From JABDGR01 sp035546135 (GTDB lineage: Bacteria > Verrucomicrobiota > Verrucomicrobiia > Opitutales > JABDGR01), in the NCBI GenBank assembly GCA_035546135.1, contig DASZWY010000226.1:1-34176 (forward strand): a stretch of DNA of 34,176 nucleotides, read 5' to 3'. The translations under genes were made by a program, and so were the position numbers. Shown piece after piece: positions 16,171 through 23,795 of this stretch. Every line of letters starts with the position of its first letter. Position 1 is the stretch's first letter. The notes beneath the pieces are model-generated. The model searched no databases. It was not told the origin of the DNA and was given only the letters and a program-made list of their open reading frames with translations.

Positions 16171-18839
16171 TGCGGCGTGGAAGCGGAAGTTTCCGGTGTG
16201 GAGGCAGAGGTTGCCGTGGCATCTCCCGGCGGCAATTGGCTGAGCAATTCGTACGCCGCGCGGAACCGCGGGGCATCTTCCAGCGCCTCGAGCACGTGCC
16301 GGCGCGCGGCTGCCGGGTTGCTCGGTTGCAGCAGGCGCGCCACGCGGTAATTAATCGCCGCCTCGTCCGGCTGCTGTAGTTCTAGCAGGGCCAATCCGGC
16401 CTCGATGCCCGCGGGGTTGTCGTGCAATTGTTCGCCGGCGTCGAACTGGCCGCGCCAGCCCGCGACACTCGTCGGGTGGATGGCGATGACGGCGTTGCTC
16501 CATTTGGCGATGGCGGGCCAGTCCTGCTCCTTCCGCGCGATGTCCAGCAACCGGCTCGCCGCTGGAAGCGAATCGCCTTCGTGAGCGGCGACGACGGTCA
16601 GCGCCGCTTTTTCCCCGGCGGCATCGTCGAGCTTGGCGCAGGCATTGGCCAGCATCAGGTAAAGATTCTCGTCGCCGGGCAGATAGAGGCCGGTGTTGTT
16701 AACCGCCTGGATTTGGTCGCGCGCCTTCCCCCACTCCTCCGAGGCCATCAGCACGTTGATTTGCTTCAACTGCGCGTCCAAATCGTGCGGGTCCACCGCC
16801 GCGACCAGCGCGGGCGTGGACAGCATCGCTCCGCTCAGATTGGCGGAGTCGCCGGCGGGTTTGGCCAGCGTCCAGCCATGGGCAAATTTTTCCACCTGCG
16901 CCTTGGCGTAGTTGGCAAAGTCCTCGTCGAGTTGCGCCACCGGCGCGAAATTTTTCGCCAGCGCTTCGTTCATTTCCATGCCGCTGCCCAGCGATTGCAG
17001 CAGCGCCTTCAGGTGGTCCATCCCGTATTTTTCGAGAAGGTATTGCACGACCAGCTCGGATTCAAAATAGGCGAACTGGGTGTCGCTCATTTTCTGCGCC
17101 TGCAGAAACGCCGCGCTCATGCTGCTGATGGGCTGCATCTGCCCGGCAAGAATCCGTTGCGCGTCCTCCAGCGACATCAACTGGCCCCATTCCGGCCGGC
17201 CCTGGTGCTCCTCGTAAACGGAAATCCCCTCGCTCAGCCAGCGCGGCATCTGGTTGTGCGTGCGCGTCAGCGTCACCACGTGCGTGAATTCGTGCCACAG
17301 CACGTCCTCCCAGTTCGAGTCATGGGTGGTGGGGCTGTTGATGGTCACCACCGGCCCGAAGGTCACGCCGAGAAATTCGCCGATGTCCGGCATGCCGAAC
17401 GTGCGCACGGAAAAGTCCGCGGCGTTGGGAAAGAATTCGACCAGCACATTCGGCGGCAGCGTCACCCCGTATTTCGTGGCCACTGCCGCCCGCGCTTGTT
17501 TCAGCAGGTCGAGCACCCGCGCGCCATACACCCGCGCCTCGGTCGGCTCCATCCGCAACTCGAAGCCGTCCTGCTTGAGGGTCGTGTATTGGGCGATTTC
17601 ATCGTGGAGCGTCACCAGGTTGAAGGCCTCGACATCGTAGCCGTCGTCCGTGTGCACCTTTTCCGCCTGGGCCCAGCCGTCGTCTTCCTGGCCGAGGCGC
17701 AGCAAATCCTGCGCGAGTTGCACGCGGGCCGGGGTGAATTTGTCATCGAGCGCCAGTGCCTGCCGCTGGAATTTCGCGCCGAGCTCGAAGCGGTAATTTT
17801 GCGAAAGCTTCTCGCCGATGAGATAATCCACGCGCGGGTTGGCGCTCCAGGTCGAGAGGGCCTGCGCGCGGTAGGCGTCGCCCTGGCCGGGTTGGTTGCG
17901 CAGGTATGCGATGGACGCAAGCAGCGCCAGCGCGCTTTGTTCGTGCGGGTTGATGGCGAGGATTTTTTGCAGCAGCTCGCGCGCCTGGTCGTACGACTCC
18001 GCGTCAATCAGGTTGTCGGCCAGCATCACGAGGGTTGGCAGGTGCCGCGGGTTGGCCGCCAGGGCCTGCTTGGCGTAGTCGGCGAATTTTTCCCGGTCGG
18101 TGGGGCGGAACGCCGCCGCCAGACCCGACAGGAAATCCGCGTCATCGGGAAACGCCCGCAGCCCGTCGCCAAAACTTTTCGAGGCCAGGTTGTAGTCGTG
18201 CTTGTCCAGCCCCAGTTGCCCGGCGTCGAGAAACGCCTCGCGCACGGGTGGCTGGCCTTGCTCGCCCGGCTGGAAAAATTGCTGGAGCAACTGCTTCGGG
18301 TCCATGCCTTGCCGCAGCGCCGCTTCGCCCGCCGCCACGCGCAGGCTCGCCGGAATCGGCATTTGGGTGTATTGCTGCTGGGCCGCCAGGTTGGTCAGGA
18401 ATCCATTGATGTCGGCGAGCACCTGCTGGGCCTCCTGGCTTTTGCCAAGATAAAGGCACGCCTGGTACAGCAGCAGCGACAACCGGATGCTGGACGAATT
18501 GTAATTCAGGCCCGACTTCAACACCGCATACGCTTCGTTGTATTTGCCTTGGGCCAGATTGGCTTCCGCGGCCACGCGCACCAATGCTTCGCTCGGGTAA
18601 CTGTTCCGCATCGCCCCTTGCGTGATGGTCACGGCGTCTGCGTAATCTCCCTGGAGCAATTTTTGGGCGGCAGTCTCCGCCGGGGTCGCCGGAGTTGCCA
18701 CAGGGGTGGCGGCGGTCGCGGGCGGCGTCTGCCCCGCGCACCAGGCAACGGATGCCAGCATACCCACCAACCAACGGCCACACCGCAGCTTCGTTGAGGT
18801 AGGGCGGCCCATGCGGGGAAAAGGCATCGAGTGGGACAT
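16167..18839 (-). CDS. Secreted TPR protein with gluzincin (peptidase MA-like) domain
   Basis: The protein has 890 residues from the ATG at 18839. Further in-frame ATGs at 18827 and 18812 are possible, and a frame extension to 18917 lacks a good start; no Shine-Dalgarno decides the matter. A hydrophobic segment (WLVGMLASVAWCAG) looks like a signal peptide or anchor. Helical TPR-like repeats occupy about 55-400 (motifs such as LAQGKYNEAYAVLKSGL and SYDQARELLQKILAINP). A metallopeptidase domain follows, with WHEFTHVVT giving HExxH (516-520) and RWLSEGISVYEE giving the third ligand Glu (537), the gluzincin pattern of the peptidase MA-like family (PF13485). More TPR-like repeats fill the C-terminal 250 residues. 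All zinc ligands and the catalytic Glu are present. It is the first gene of the operon; substrate unknown. Confidence 0.85.
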   Translation of the reverse strand: MSHSMPFPRMGRPTSTKLRCGRWLVGMLASVAWCAGQTPPATAATPVATPATPAETAAQKLLQGDYADAVTITQGAMRNSYPSEALVRVAAEANLAQGKYNEAYAVLKSGLNYNSSSIRLSLLLYQACLYLGKSQEAQQVLADINGFLTNLAAQQQYTQMPIPASLRVAAGEAALRQGMDPKQLLQQFFQPGEQGQPPVREAFLDAGQLGLDKHDYNLASKSFGDGLRAFPDDADFLSGLAAAFRPTDREKFADYAKQALAANPRHLPTLVMLADNLIDAESYDQARELLQKILAINPHEQSALALLASIAYLRNQPGQGDAYRAQALSTWSANPRVDYLIGEKLSQNYRFELGAKFQRQALALDDKFTPARVQLAQDLLRLGQEDDGWAQAEKVHTDDGYDVEAFNLVTLHDEIAQYTTLKQDGFELRMEPTEARVYGARVLDLLKQARAAVATKYGVTLPPNVLVEFFPNAADFSVRTFGMPDIGEFLGVTFGPVVTINSPTTHDSNWEDVLWHEFTHVVTLTRTHNQMPRWLSEGISVYEEHQGRPEWGQLMSLEDAQRILAGQMQPISSMSAAFLQAQKMSDTQFAYFESELVVQYLLEKYGMDHLKALLQSLGSGMEMNEALAKNFAPVAQLDEDFANYAKAQVEKFAHGWTLAKPAGDSANLSGAMLSTPALVAAVDPHDLDAQLKQINVLMASEEWGKARDQIQAVNNTGLYLPGDENLYLMLANACAKLDDAAGEKAALTVVAAHEGDSLPAASRLLDIARKEQDWPAIAKWSNAVIAIHPTSVAGWRGQFDAGEQLHDNPAGIEAGLALLELQQPDEAAINYRVARLLQPSNPAAARRHVLEALEDAPRFRAAYELLSQLPPGDATATSASTPETSASTPQ

Positions 18840-19144
18840 TAACGGCAAACGGTTGGCTGGCAAGCGGCTAACAAAAACGGCATCAGGCAAAGCAAGGCAG
18901 TGCTTAATTCTAACCAAGCCAAGGGCTTAAAGTTCCAATTCACTGCCGGCTTTTTGTCCTGCCGCCAACCTAACGGAGGGGTGTAACCTGAATGTTGCTG
19001 GAGTTTTGGAACAATTTTTGCTAAAGCACCTTGCGGCGATTCGAAAATCCCTTGGAAAATATTGCTTCTCGCACATCAGGAAATCGTTTATATGCGCATA
19101 GTTAATTCAACTCCCTCGAGCTGCCAGACGGGGGAGTGCCTTTC
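18840..19144. other. Intergenic region between divergent genes
   Basis: This 305-base stretch separates the start of the minus-strand operon from the plus-strand alpha-oxoamine synthase, so it should hold promoters in both directions. It is AT-richer than its surroundings. A perfect 10-bp palindrome (TATGCGCATA, 19091-19100) lies 44 bases before the synthase ATG and could be an operator. TTGCTT (19062-19067) and TTTATA (19087-19092) might be promoter boxes, but their spacing is 19. I see no small gene and no RNA structure that I trust. Confidence 0.5.
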
Positions 19145-20341
19145 ATGATTTCGCTTTTTACCGCCAAAACCGGCAATTCGATCGCCAGCCGCTGTCGCGA
19201 GGACGAGACCACCCGTCTGCGTCTGCGTTACAAGCCTTACTACCATACGTTTGAGCGCCAGGTCGGCACCCATGTCTGGCTCAACGGCGCCGAGATGGTC
19301 ATGCTCAGCAGCAATGACTACCTGGGCCTCACGCACCATCCCAAGGTCATGGAGGCCGCCCAGCGCGGCCTGATGGAGTGGGGCACCAGCACCACCGGCG
19401 CGCGGCTCTCCAACGGCAGCCGGGCCTATCACCAACGGCTGGAGGAAAAACTGGCCGCCTTCCTCGGCAAGGAGGCCTGCCATGTCTCGGTCGCCGGCTA
19501 CATCTCCTGCATGTCCGCCCTTCAGGCTTTTGCCCAGAAGGGTGATGTTGTCTTGGCCGACAAAAACCTGCATTCCTCCATCTGGGCCGGCATTGGCCTG
19601 ACCCAGGCCAAGGCCGAGCGCTTTGCCCACAACAGCGCGGAAAACCTCCGCGAACTCCTTGCCTACGAGGCGCCCGAGACCCCGAAAATTGTCGCCTTCG
19701 AGGGCGTCTACTCTATGGAGGGCCACATCGCCCCGATTCCGGAAATTCTCGCGGTCACCGCGGACCAGAATTGCTTCCACGTGATGGACGACGCGCACGG
19801 CTTCGGCGTCCTTGGCCAGGATGGCCGCGGCACCGCGAACCATTTCGGCGTTACCGACAAAGTGGACCTCATCGCCGGCAGTTTTTCCAAGGCGCTCGCC
19901 AGTACGGGCGGTTTCGCCGCGGGTTCGCGCGAGGTCATCGAATACCTTCGTTCCCATTCGAAACAGACCATTTTCAGCGCCGCGCTTGCTCCCGCCCAGG
20001 CTTATGCCGCCGAGGCTGCGCTCGAATTGCTGACCCAGGAGCCCGAGCATCTTCGCCGCCTCTGGGACAACACCAAGCGCTACAAGCAGATCCTTCACGA
20101 CCTCAAGCTCGACACCTGGGGCAGCGAGACGCCCGCCGTGCCCATCGTCCTTGGCACCAAGGAGCGCGCCTACCGCTTCTGGCAGCACCTGATTGACCAC
20201 GGCGTCTTCACTGTCATGTCCATCGCGCCCGCCGTGCCTCCTGGCAAAGACCTCGTCCGCACCGCCATTTCTGCGTGCCACACCGACGAGGACCTTTCCA
20301 AAATCGCCGACGCCATGGCCTTTGCCGCCCGGCGGTTGTAA
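19145..20341 (+). CDS. Alpha-oxoamine synthase (PLP-dependent; BioF / serine palmitoyltransferase-like)
   Basis: The protein has 398 residues. I chose ATG 19145 because GGGGGA sits about 9 bases upstream; a GTG at 19136 lies inside that ribosome site. Family landmarks: SSNDYLGLTHHPKV (55-68), GARLSNGSRAYHQRLE (85-100), FEGVYSMEGHIAP (185-197), MDDAHGFGVLG (214-224, with Asp216 and His218) and GSFSKALASTGGF (245-257, with Lys249 as the Schiff-base lysine). Alpha-oxoamine synthases condense an amino acid with an acyl-CoA or acyl-carrier thioester and release CO2. Candidates are 8-amino-7-oxononanoate synthase (biotin), serine palmitoyltransferase (sphingolipids), KBL and CqsA. No other biotin or sphingolipid genes lie nearby, so the substrate stays open. 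It is a single gene, convergent with the thioredoxin-like gene. Confidence 0.88.
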   Translation: MISLFTAKTGNSIASRCREDETTRLRLRYKPYYHTFERQVGTHVWLNGAEMVMLSSNDYLGLTHHPKVMEAAQRGLMEWGTSTTGARLSNGSRAYHQRLEEKLAAFLGKEACHVSVAGYISCMSALQAFAQKGDVVLADKNLHSSIWAGIGLTQAKAERFAHNSAENLRELLAYEAPETPKIVAFEGVYSMEGHIAPIPEILAVTADQNCFHVMDDAHGFGVLGQDGRGTANHFGVTDKVDLIAGSFSKALASTGGFAAGSREVIEYLRSHSKQTIFSAALAPAQAYAAEAALELLTQEPEHLRRLWDNTKRYKQILHDLKLDTWGSETPAVPIVLGTKERAYRFWQHLIDHGVFTVMSIAPAVPPGKDLVRTAISACHTDEDLSKIADAMAFAARRL

Positions 20342-20361
20342 TCCCGCGCCGGTGGATTTTC

Positions 20362-20925
20362 TCAGGCGGCCGGGGGAGCCGGCTTCGGGGTGTATCGTTT
20401 CACGGTCGAGTCAATTTGCGCGATGAACGACTTGGGCCCGGACGCATCGTCATAGCCTTCGGTGCGCAGCAGTTCCTTGCCGTCGCTGTTGATCAAGATG
20501 GTGGTCGGGAAGCCGTGCACGTCGTATTTCATCACCAATTTTTCATTCTGAGCCTGCAATGCCGCGGGCTGGCTGTGGTGCTGCGGCACATCCACCTCGA
20601 CCAACACGAGGTTCTTCGCCGCGTAATCGCGAAACACCGGCGTATCCAGCACGTATTTGTCGAACTGCTGGCAATAGTAGCACCAGTCCGAGCCGGTGAA
20701 ACTGAGGAAGATGAGCTTGTGCTCCGCCTTCGCCTGCGCCTGGGCCTTGGCGTAGTCATTCGGCCACGCCGGCGGCTTTTCCGTGTAGCGCTTGATGGCG
20801 GTCACCAACCAGGCGGGCGGATTTTGCGATATCCCCCACGCCGCGACCGCCACCATCAAGACCAGTACCAATCGCATCAAATAGGCGCGCAGGGTGGACA
20901 TAAAATCACGGGAAGCTTGAGCCAT
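20362..20925 (-). CDS. Membrane-anchored thioredoxin-fold protein
   Basis: The protein has 187 residues. One N-terminal membrane helix (about 13-33) anchors the domain in the periplasm. The redox motif is WCYYC (81-85, Cys82 and Cys85) after FLSFTGSD, and the cis-proline is in GFPTTILI (138-145), as in thioredoxin_7/DsbD-like domains that reduce or shuffle disulfides. The start at 20925 is settled by a strong Shine-Dalgarno 8 bases upstream; a second ATG at 20901 lacks one. The tail is Pro/Ala-rich. The gene is divergent from the esterase gene, 67 bases away, and convergent with the alpha-oxoamine synthase. The middle residues YY differ from GP or PH of classical oxidoreductases. A general thiol-reductase or cytochrome-maturation role is possible. 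Confidence 0.88.
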   Translation of the reverse strand: MAQASRDFMSTLRAYLMRLVLVLMVAVAAWGISQNPPAWLVTAIKRYTEKPPAWPNDYAKAQAQAKAEHKLIFLSFTGSDWCYYCQQFDKYVLDTPVFRDYAAKNLVLVEVDVPQHHSQPAALQAQNEKLVMKYDVHGFPTTILINSDGKELLRTEGYDDASGPKSFIAQIDSTVKRYTPKPAPPAA

Positions 20926-20932
20926 GGTGTTT

Positions 20933-20939
20933 CCCTCCT
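20933..20939 (-). promoter_or_regulatory. Strong ribosome binding site of the thioredoxin-like gene
   Basis: On the minus strand the sequence AGGAGGG ends 7 bases before the ATG at 20925 (the AGGAGG core leaves a gap of 8). It is by far the best Shine-Dalgarno in the window, where most starts have weak ones or none. Confidence 0.75.
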
Positions 20940-20992
20940 GGCATTAGGTTGACGCATCCGTCGCCTTGGGCAAGATTTTCCGTGAGGCCTGC

Positions 20993-21934
20993 ATGCGCAC
21001 CATTCCCGTCAAGGCCAGTTGGCAGGCCCGCGCCATTTCCGCATTTTTGCGCACGTTCAAGCGCCGGCACACGCTGATTGAGCGCGCTGGCGCCGCGGGC
21101 CTCTATGTCAGGGCCACCCGGAATTTCGTCGGCCATCTCGCGCGTTTCTTTCCCTATCGTCGCGCCGGCCTGCGCTTCCATCCGGCTCCCGGCGCCCCGG
21201 TTCCTGCCGAATGGATCATCCCGCTCGACGCGGTTCCCAAGCGCACGCTGCTTTTTCTCCACGGCGGCGGCTACCTGATGTGCTCGCCGCGGACGCATCG
21301 CACGCTCACCACCTTTTTCGCGCGCCAGTTCCCCGCGCGCGTGCTTGCGCCCGCCTACCGCCTCGCGCCGGAAAATCAATTTCCCGCCGCGCTGGATGAC
21401 GTCACGGCTTGTTATCGCTGGCTGCGCGCCCAGGGCATTCCCGCCAAGGAAATTGTTCTCGCGGGCGATTCCGCCGGCGGTGGGCTCCTGCTCGGCTTGC
21501 TACTGCGTCTGCGCGATGCCGGAGAAGCATTGCCCGCCGCCGCCGCCTGCCTGTCGCCGTGGACGGACTTGGCCGCGACCGGCGACTCGCTGGTTACCAA
21601 CACTTTTTCCGAGGTCTTTTATTACGGCGAAAGCGTGGCCATTGCCGCAAAACTCTACCTTGGTCCGACGCCGTCGACCCATCCGCTCGCTTCGCCGCTT
21701 TATGCGGATTTACACGGCCTGCCTCCACTCATCATCCACGCGAGCGACAGCGAGGGCACGCGCGATGACAGCGTGCGCTTTGCCGCCAAAGCCCGGGCCG
21801 CCGGCGTGCCGGTGCAATTCAAGCTCTGGCCGGGGCTTCCCCACGTCTGGCAGGCTTTCCTTCCCTTTATCCCCGAAGCCCGCGCGTCGCTCGACGAAAT
21901 CGTGGAGTTTTTGAAAAACCCGCCGGTGTCCTGA
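20993..21934 (+). CDS. Alpha/beta hydrolase, hormone-sensitive-lipase family esterase
   Basis: The protein has 313 residues from ATG 20993, preceded by GAGG at a spacing of 7; a TTG at 20966 in the same frame has no such site. The HSL-family oxyanion motif HGGG (90-93), the box LAPAYRLAPENQFPAALDD (118-136) and the nucleophile elbow GDSAGG (158-163, Ser160) are all present. LPHVWQ (282-287) carries the catalytic His284. The acidic residue is less clear: the region where relatives have a GSDE-like motif reads HASDSEGTRDD, so the Asp appears displaced by one. These are carboxylesterases on short to medium acyl esters. The product has no signal peptide and is probably cytoplasmic. The true substrate is unknown. 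Confidence 0.88.
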   Translation: MRTIPVKASWQARAISAFLRTFKRRHTLIERAGAAGLYVRATRNFVGHLARFFPYRRAGLRFHPAPGAPVPAEWIIPLDAVPKRTLLFLHGGGYLMCSPRTHRTLTTFFARQFPARVLAPAYRLAPENQFPAALDDVTACYRWLRAQGIPAKEIVLAGDSAGGGLLLGLLLRLRDAGEALPAAAACLSPWTDLAATGDSLVTNTFSEVFYYGESVAIAAKLYLGPTPSTHPLASPLYADLHGLPPLIIHASDSEGTRDDSVRFAAKARAAGVPVQFKLWPGLPHVWQAFLPFIPEARASLDEIVEFLKNPPVS

Positions 21935-21952
21935 ACGTTCCCGGCGATGGCG

Positions 21953-22939
21953 TCATTCCGCGTCTTTTTTCCCCATGGTCAGCCAGAGAATTCCGCCCAG
22001 CAAAAGCAACCCGCTGGGCGCCGCCAACGCGATAATCAGACCCCAGCCCGGTTTCGGCGGCGGCGGCGGCTCCGGCGGCGCGATGGGCGCATGTTTGTTG
22101 AGCGGGTGGTCGAAAGTCATGCCGTACGGCCGCGCCAAGCCTTGCGCAAAAAGTTTGGTGGCGCCGGTTTGGTTGTCCACCGTCAGCACCGTGCCGTTGG
22201 TGGAGTCGAGCACGTAAAGCACGCCGTGCGAATCGAACGCCACTTGCGCGGGGGTGCCGACGTCCTTGGCAAACGGCGACAGCTTGCCATCCGGCGCGAT
22301 TTTGACAATCGAGCGGTCGCCGGTGTTGGCCACATACAGGTCGCCGTCCGGCCCAAACGCCAGGGTGGCCGGGTAATTCAAGCCGGTGGCGAACGTGGTG
22401 ATTTTGCCACCGTCGGGAGTGACCTTGGCAATCGTGCCGTTGCCATAATTGCTGACGTACATGAAATCGTTTTTGTCCACGGCGATGCCGTGCGGCGCAT
22501 CCAGCCCGGTGGCGATGACGCTGGCGTAGTTGTCGTTGGCCTGCAGGCGCCGGATGCTGCCGTCGCTGTTGACCACCAGCAAATCTCCGTGCGAATTGAA
22601 CGCCAGGTCCTCCGGCCGCGCGAGATTTTGCGCGGACACCGTGGTGTTGCCGGTCTTGCTCACGCGGTAAAGCCGTCCGCGGTCGAGGTCGAGGATGTTG
22701 ATGTTGCCGTTGTAATCGAACGCTGCCCCGCATGCGCCATTGAGATTGTCGGCGACCACGCTCACTACCCCCTTGTCATCCACCTTGCTCATGGTGCCGT
22801 CGCCGTTGTTGGCGACGTAGAGCGTGTCCGCCCGGGCCGGGGTTATCGTCAAGGCAATGATCAAGCAGGCCAGCCACGCCAGGCCGGAAAGGAGTTGCCC
22901 TCGACGGCGCCAATTCGGGTTCTTTTGCATCCGGGGCAT
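21953..22939 (-). CDS. Exported NHL/SMP-30-type beta-propeller protein with C-terminal membrane helix
   Basis: The protein has 328 residues. An N-terminal signal peptide or anchor (GLAWLACLIIALTITPARA) leads into about six repeats of the NHL or strictosidine-synthase-like type, each with a GDLYVAN or GVLYVLD-like strand and a turn such as GNINILDLDRGRLYRV or DRSIVKIAPDGK. A Pro-rich hinge (PPEPPPPPKP) and a membrane helix (GLIIALAAPSGLLLLGGILWL) follow, with a short charged tail. The layout suggests an extracytoplasmic propeller held at the membrane, probably binding a protein or carbohydrate partner rather than acting as an enzyme. ATG 22939 is chosen; ATG 22930 is an equal alternative. It is divergent from the UPF0314 gene. 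Confidence 0.85.
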   Translation of the reverse strand: MPRMQKNPNWRRRGQLLSGLAWLACLIIALTITPARADTLYVANNGDGTMSKVDDKGVVSVVADNLNGACGAAFDYNGNINILDLDRGRLYRVSKTGNTTVSAQNLARPEDLAFNSHGDLLVVNSDGSIRRLQANDNYASVIATGLDAPHGIAVDKNDFMYVSNYGNGTIAKVTPDGGKITTFATGLNYPATLAFGPDGDLYVANTGDRSIVKIAPDGKLSPFAKDVGTPAQVAFDSHGVLYVLDSTNGTVLTVDNQTGATKLFAQGLARPYGMTFDHPLNKHAPIAPPEPPPPPKPGWGLIIALAAPSGLLLLGGILWLTMGKKDAE

Positions 22940-23013
22940 GGGTACAACCTGGCGGTCTCAATTAATTCTCCTTTTCGTCCAGGGGTAAAGCGGAAATACG
23001 TGAAAGATTTGTC

Positions 23014-23727
23014 ATGGGGGTCGCGCCAAAACTTTATGGATATTCATGGCCCGGCAAACCCGATTTTGGATTCGACAATCCGGCCCGGCCCGATTGCCAT
23101 GGCGCGATGCTGTCTGCTGCGCCGCCTGCGAACCAACCTGGTTTCAAAGCCACTTGGGCCCGCCCGCTGGCCATTCTTGCCGCGATTTTTGCCGTCACCG
23201 GCTCCCTCGAATTTTGCATGGGCCGCCTGCCTCTCGGGCCGGATGGCCAGTTCGGCTGGTGGGAAGGCAATATCTGGAGCGGCGAAAATTCCCAGCGCTT
23301 CGCCGACCCGTATTCCTTTTCCCATCTCACGCACGGCATTTTGTTTTTTTGGTTCCTGCGCTGGCTGCGGCCGCAAATGCCCGTGGCGCAGCGGCTCGTT
23401 GTCGCCGCGCTCATCGAGGCCACTTGGGAGCTCCTCGAAAATTCCCCCATCATCATCAACCGCTACCGCGCCGCCACCATCGCGCTCGGCTACGACGGCG
23501 ACAGCATTCTCAACTCGATGAGCGACATCCTCATGATGGGCCTTGGCTACTGTTTTGCCTGGCGCGTCCGCTGGCCGGTCGCCTTGGCGGCGGTGCTCGT
23601 CATGGAAATCGGCTGCGCCCTGTGGGTGCGGGATAATCTTACGCTCAATGTCATCATGCTTATTCATCCTATCGAGGCAATCAAGCATTGGCAGATGGCG
23701 GGGGCTCCGCCCGGTTTGTTAAAATAA
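23014..23727 (+). CDS. UPF0314 / DUF2585 membrane protein
   Basis: The protein has 237 residues with about five hydrophobic segments. The conserved core of DUF2585 (UPF0314) is visible: GENSQRFADPYSFSHLTHG (around 90-108), LIEATWELLENSPIIINRYR, ALGYDGDSILNSMSD, and the end RDNLTLNVIMLIHPIEAIKHWQ. The family is best known from Alphaproteobacteria and has no assigned function. The start at 23014 follows a GAAAG and gives a 31-residue N-terminal stretch unlike the family; an internal ATG at 23107 (MLSAAPP) would remove it. I leave the longer form with doubt. Its neighbour downstream is the GT9 gene, 68 bases on in the same direction, so the two may be co-transcribed. Confidence 0.8.
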   Translation: MGVAPKLYGYSWPGKPDFGFDNPARPDCHGAMLSAAPPANQPGFKATWARPLAILAAIFAVTGSLEFCMGRLPLGPDGQFGWWEGNIWSGENSQRFADPYSFSHLTHGILFFWFLRWLRPQMPVAQRLVVAALIEATWELLENSPIIINRYRAATIALGYDGDSILNSMSDILMMGLGYCFAWRVRWPVALAAVLVMEIGCALWVRDNLTLNVIMLIHPIEAIKHWQMAGAPPGLLK

Positions 23728-23795
23728 TCCCTCGGTGTAAAATGGAGTTGAAAATGGCGCGGAATGGCTGTAGGGTGAATCCCCCATGGGAGAAT

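Noticed and set aside
16422..18797. 791-residue plus-strand frame opposite the TPR/gluzincin gene
   Set aside because: No domain is recognisable and the composition is Arg/His/Gln-rich as in GC-rich shadows; the minus strand carries HExxH and signal peptide.
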